Assembly (NCBI GenBank): GCA_002455755.1
Contig: DKLL01000211.1
Span: 3,482 to 9,353, forward strand
Reading direction: 5' to 3'
From: Acinetobacter sp. UBA6641
GTDB taxonomy: Bacteria; Pseudomonadota; Gammaproteobacteria; Pseudomonadales; Moraxellaceae
DNA: 5,872 bases
The notes beneath the pieces were generated by a model. It worked only from the letters and a program-made list of their open reading frames with translations. It was not told the origin of the DNA and ran no database searches. This document shows positions 4,817 through 5,872 of this stretch, in pieces. The position numbers and the translations under genes are program-made. Positions within the stretch are counted from its first letter, which is position 1; the number at the start of each line of letters is the position of its first letter.

Positions 4817-5872
4817 TTATTTATTTAACTGTTTTGGAAAAGTCAGTTTGCAACGCAAACCACCGAGTGGCGAATGATCAAAACTTAGCTCTCCACCTAA
4901 TGCCTGCGCAATTTTACCAGATAATGCCAAACCTAAACCTGTACCACCGGTACTACGGGTCCGCGAATCATCCACGCGATAGAAGCGCTCGCCTAAACGT
5001 GCTAATTGCTCATCACTTAATCCCAGTGGACTGTCATCCACAATCACGCTCCAATGGGTCACCGATTGCTCGGTATGCACACGCACTTCACCACCCGCTT
5101 CAGTATAGCGAATGCTGTTACCGAGTAAGTTGACCATAATTTGTTTAAAACGATCTATATCTAATTGTAAATTCGCACCTTCACCCTGTACCGAAACAGA
5201 CAGATCCGCTTGGGCACATTTTGGTTTGAAGTTTTCAACTTCTTGCAGTACTACATTCCAGGGATTCACTTCGGCAAAATAACATTTCAATTGCTGGGCT
5301 TCAGCCTGAGCCAAATCCGCCAGATCCTGAGTCAGCTTTTTCAGACTGGTCACCTGACGCAGCATCGATTCAAAATGTTCCGGTGTCGGTTTGCGAATAC
5401 CATCCTGCATCGCCTCAATTTGCGCCTGCAGTACCGCCAACGGGGTTTTTAATTCATGTGAAGTATCTGCCACCCACTGACGGCGTGATTGTTCATGTTG
5501 ATCCAGAATCACGGCAAGATGGTTCAGCTCTGTTGATAAATCACCCAGTTCATCATTTCGGTTAACTTTCACCTGATGCTGAAAATTACCCTTAGTGAGC
5601 TCTCGGGTTCCTTGCAGCAAGCGTTGAATTGGCGTTTTAAAATAAGTGGCCAATAATAAAGCTGCGATCAGGCTGGTCAGAAAAGTTAATCCATATACCA
5701 ATAATAAATAACGTTTTTGATTACTGAAAAAGTTAATACTTGAAGCATCATCCTGATCCAGTACCGGTTTTAAACCCAGATAACCGACAATTTTATCGTT
5801 CACCATAATCGGGCGATAGGAAACTGGAATATCAGACGGCTCGCCTACTACAAACTGTTTATTGGCATCATT
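4817..5872 (-). CDS. baeS: Sensor histidine kinase BaeS, N-terminus cut by the window edge
   Basis: The frame is open to the right edge, giving 351 residues of the C-terminal part; the Met at 5806 is internal, because 22 in-frame codons precede it. The first transmembrane helix and most of the periplasmic sensor domain are missing. Counting from the first visible codon: the end of the periplasmic region (1-54), transmembrane helix 2 (about 55-77), HAMP linker (about 75-126), the dimerisation/phosphotransfer H-box with SHELKTP and phosphorylated His139, and a HATPase domain with the N-box (MVNLLGNSIRYT, about 246-257). Then come a G1 box reading DDSPLG (279-284), the F-box ERFYR (295-299) and the G2 box GGTGLGLAL (309-317). 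It should autophosphorylate at His139 and pass the phosphate to BaeR Asp52. Gene order baeS then baeR matches E. coli. Its promoter lies outside the window. A generic envelope-stress kinase is the only alternative, and the BaeR partner argues for BaeS. Confidence 0.93.
   Translation of the reverse strand, partial: NDANKQFVVGEPSDIPVSYRPIMVNDKIVGYLGLKPVLDQDDASSINFFSNQKRYLLLVYGLTFLTSLIAALLLATYFKTPIQRLLQGTRELTKGNFQHQVKVNRNDELGDLSTELNHLAVILDQHEQSRRQWVADTSHELKTPLAVLQAQIEAMQDGIRKPTPEHFESMLRQVTSLKKLTQDLADLAQAEAQQLKCYFAEVNPWNVVLQEVENFKPKCAQADLSVSVQGEGANLQLDIDRFKQIMVNLLGNSIRYTEAGGEVRVHTEQSVTHWSVIVDDSPLGLSDEQLARLGERFYRVDDSRTRSTGGTGLGLALSGKIAQALGGELSFDHSPLGGLRCKLTFPKQLNK

Noticed and set aside
4372..5133. 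A 253-codon plus-strand ORF antisense to baeR and baeS
   Set aside because: It is rich in His, Gln and Asn, as expected for the complement of a well-conserved coding pair. It has no recognisable domain and spans the baeS/baeR junction, so it is a shadow ORF.
1..5872. CRISPR array, tRNA/rRNA, insertion sequence, toxin-antitoxin or defence module
   Set aside because: I saw no regularly spaced repeats, cloverleaf or rRNA sequence, transposase motif, or typical antitoxin/effector pair in either strand.

Overview
The window looks like chromosomal DNA from an Acinetobacter species. The main evidence is that the right-hand response regulator reads almost residue for residue like Acinetobacter BaeR as I remember it. 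The ferritin-like 'metal-dependent hydrolase', the DUF2804 protein and the DUF1543-type domain are also familiar from that genus. Genus confidence is about 0.8; the species cannot be read from this window.

Layout, left to right. Positions 1-786 (+) hold the 3' part of a COG3687/PF10118 protein, cut by the left edge. It ends in a strong bidirectional terminator at 787-823, shared with the convergent gene. Everything to the right is on the minus strand: a DUF2804 protein (843-1835); an AT-rich gap with a candidate promoter and an AT-rich dyad; a 185-residue exported protein (2009-2566) that looks like a fusion of an outer-membrane-type N-terminus to a DUF1543-type domain; a terminator; a 466-residue lipoprotein of unknown function (2621-4021); another terminator; and the two-component pair baeR (4117-4803) and baeS (4817-5872, cut by the right edge). 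No stretch longer than 300 bases lacks a gene.

In transcription order on the minus strand, baeS and baeR form an operon: the baeR ribosome binding site directly abuts the baeS stop codon. A 15-bp hairpin terminator then separates them from the lipoprotein gene. BaeS is the membrane sensor kinase and BaeR its OmpR-type regulator; in Acinetobacter this pair is known to influence the RND pumps AdeABC and AdeIJK and envelope-stress responses. Nothing in the window shows that the downstream lipoprotein is a BaeR target, although both concern the envelope.

The middle block (about 1850-4050) is visibly more AT-rich than its flanks and carries the unfamiliar genes, so it is the accessory part of the window. 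I found no phage, transposase, toxin-antitoxin, CRISPR or defence-type module. The best leads for something undescribed are the apparent chimeric exported DUF1543 protein, which also lacks a visible ribosome binding site and promoter, and the uncharacterised Gly/Ser-tethered lipoprotein. Neither amounts to a demonstrated new system.
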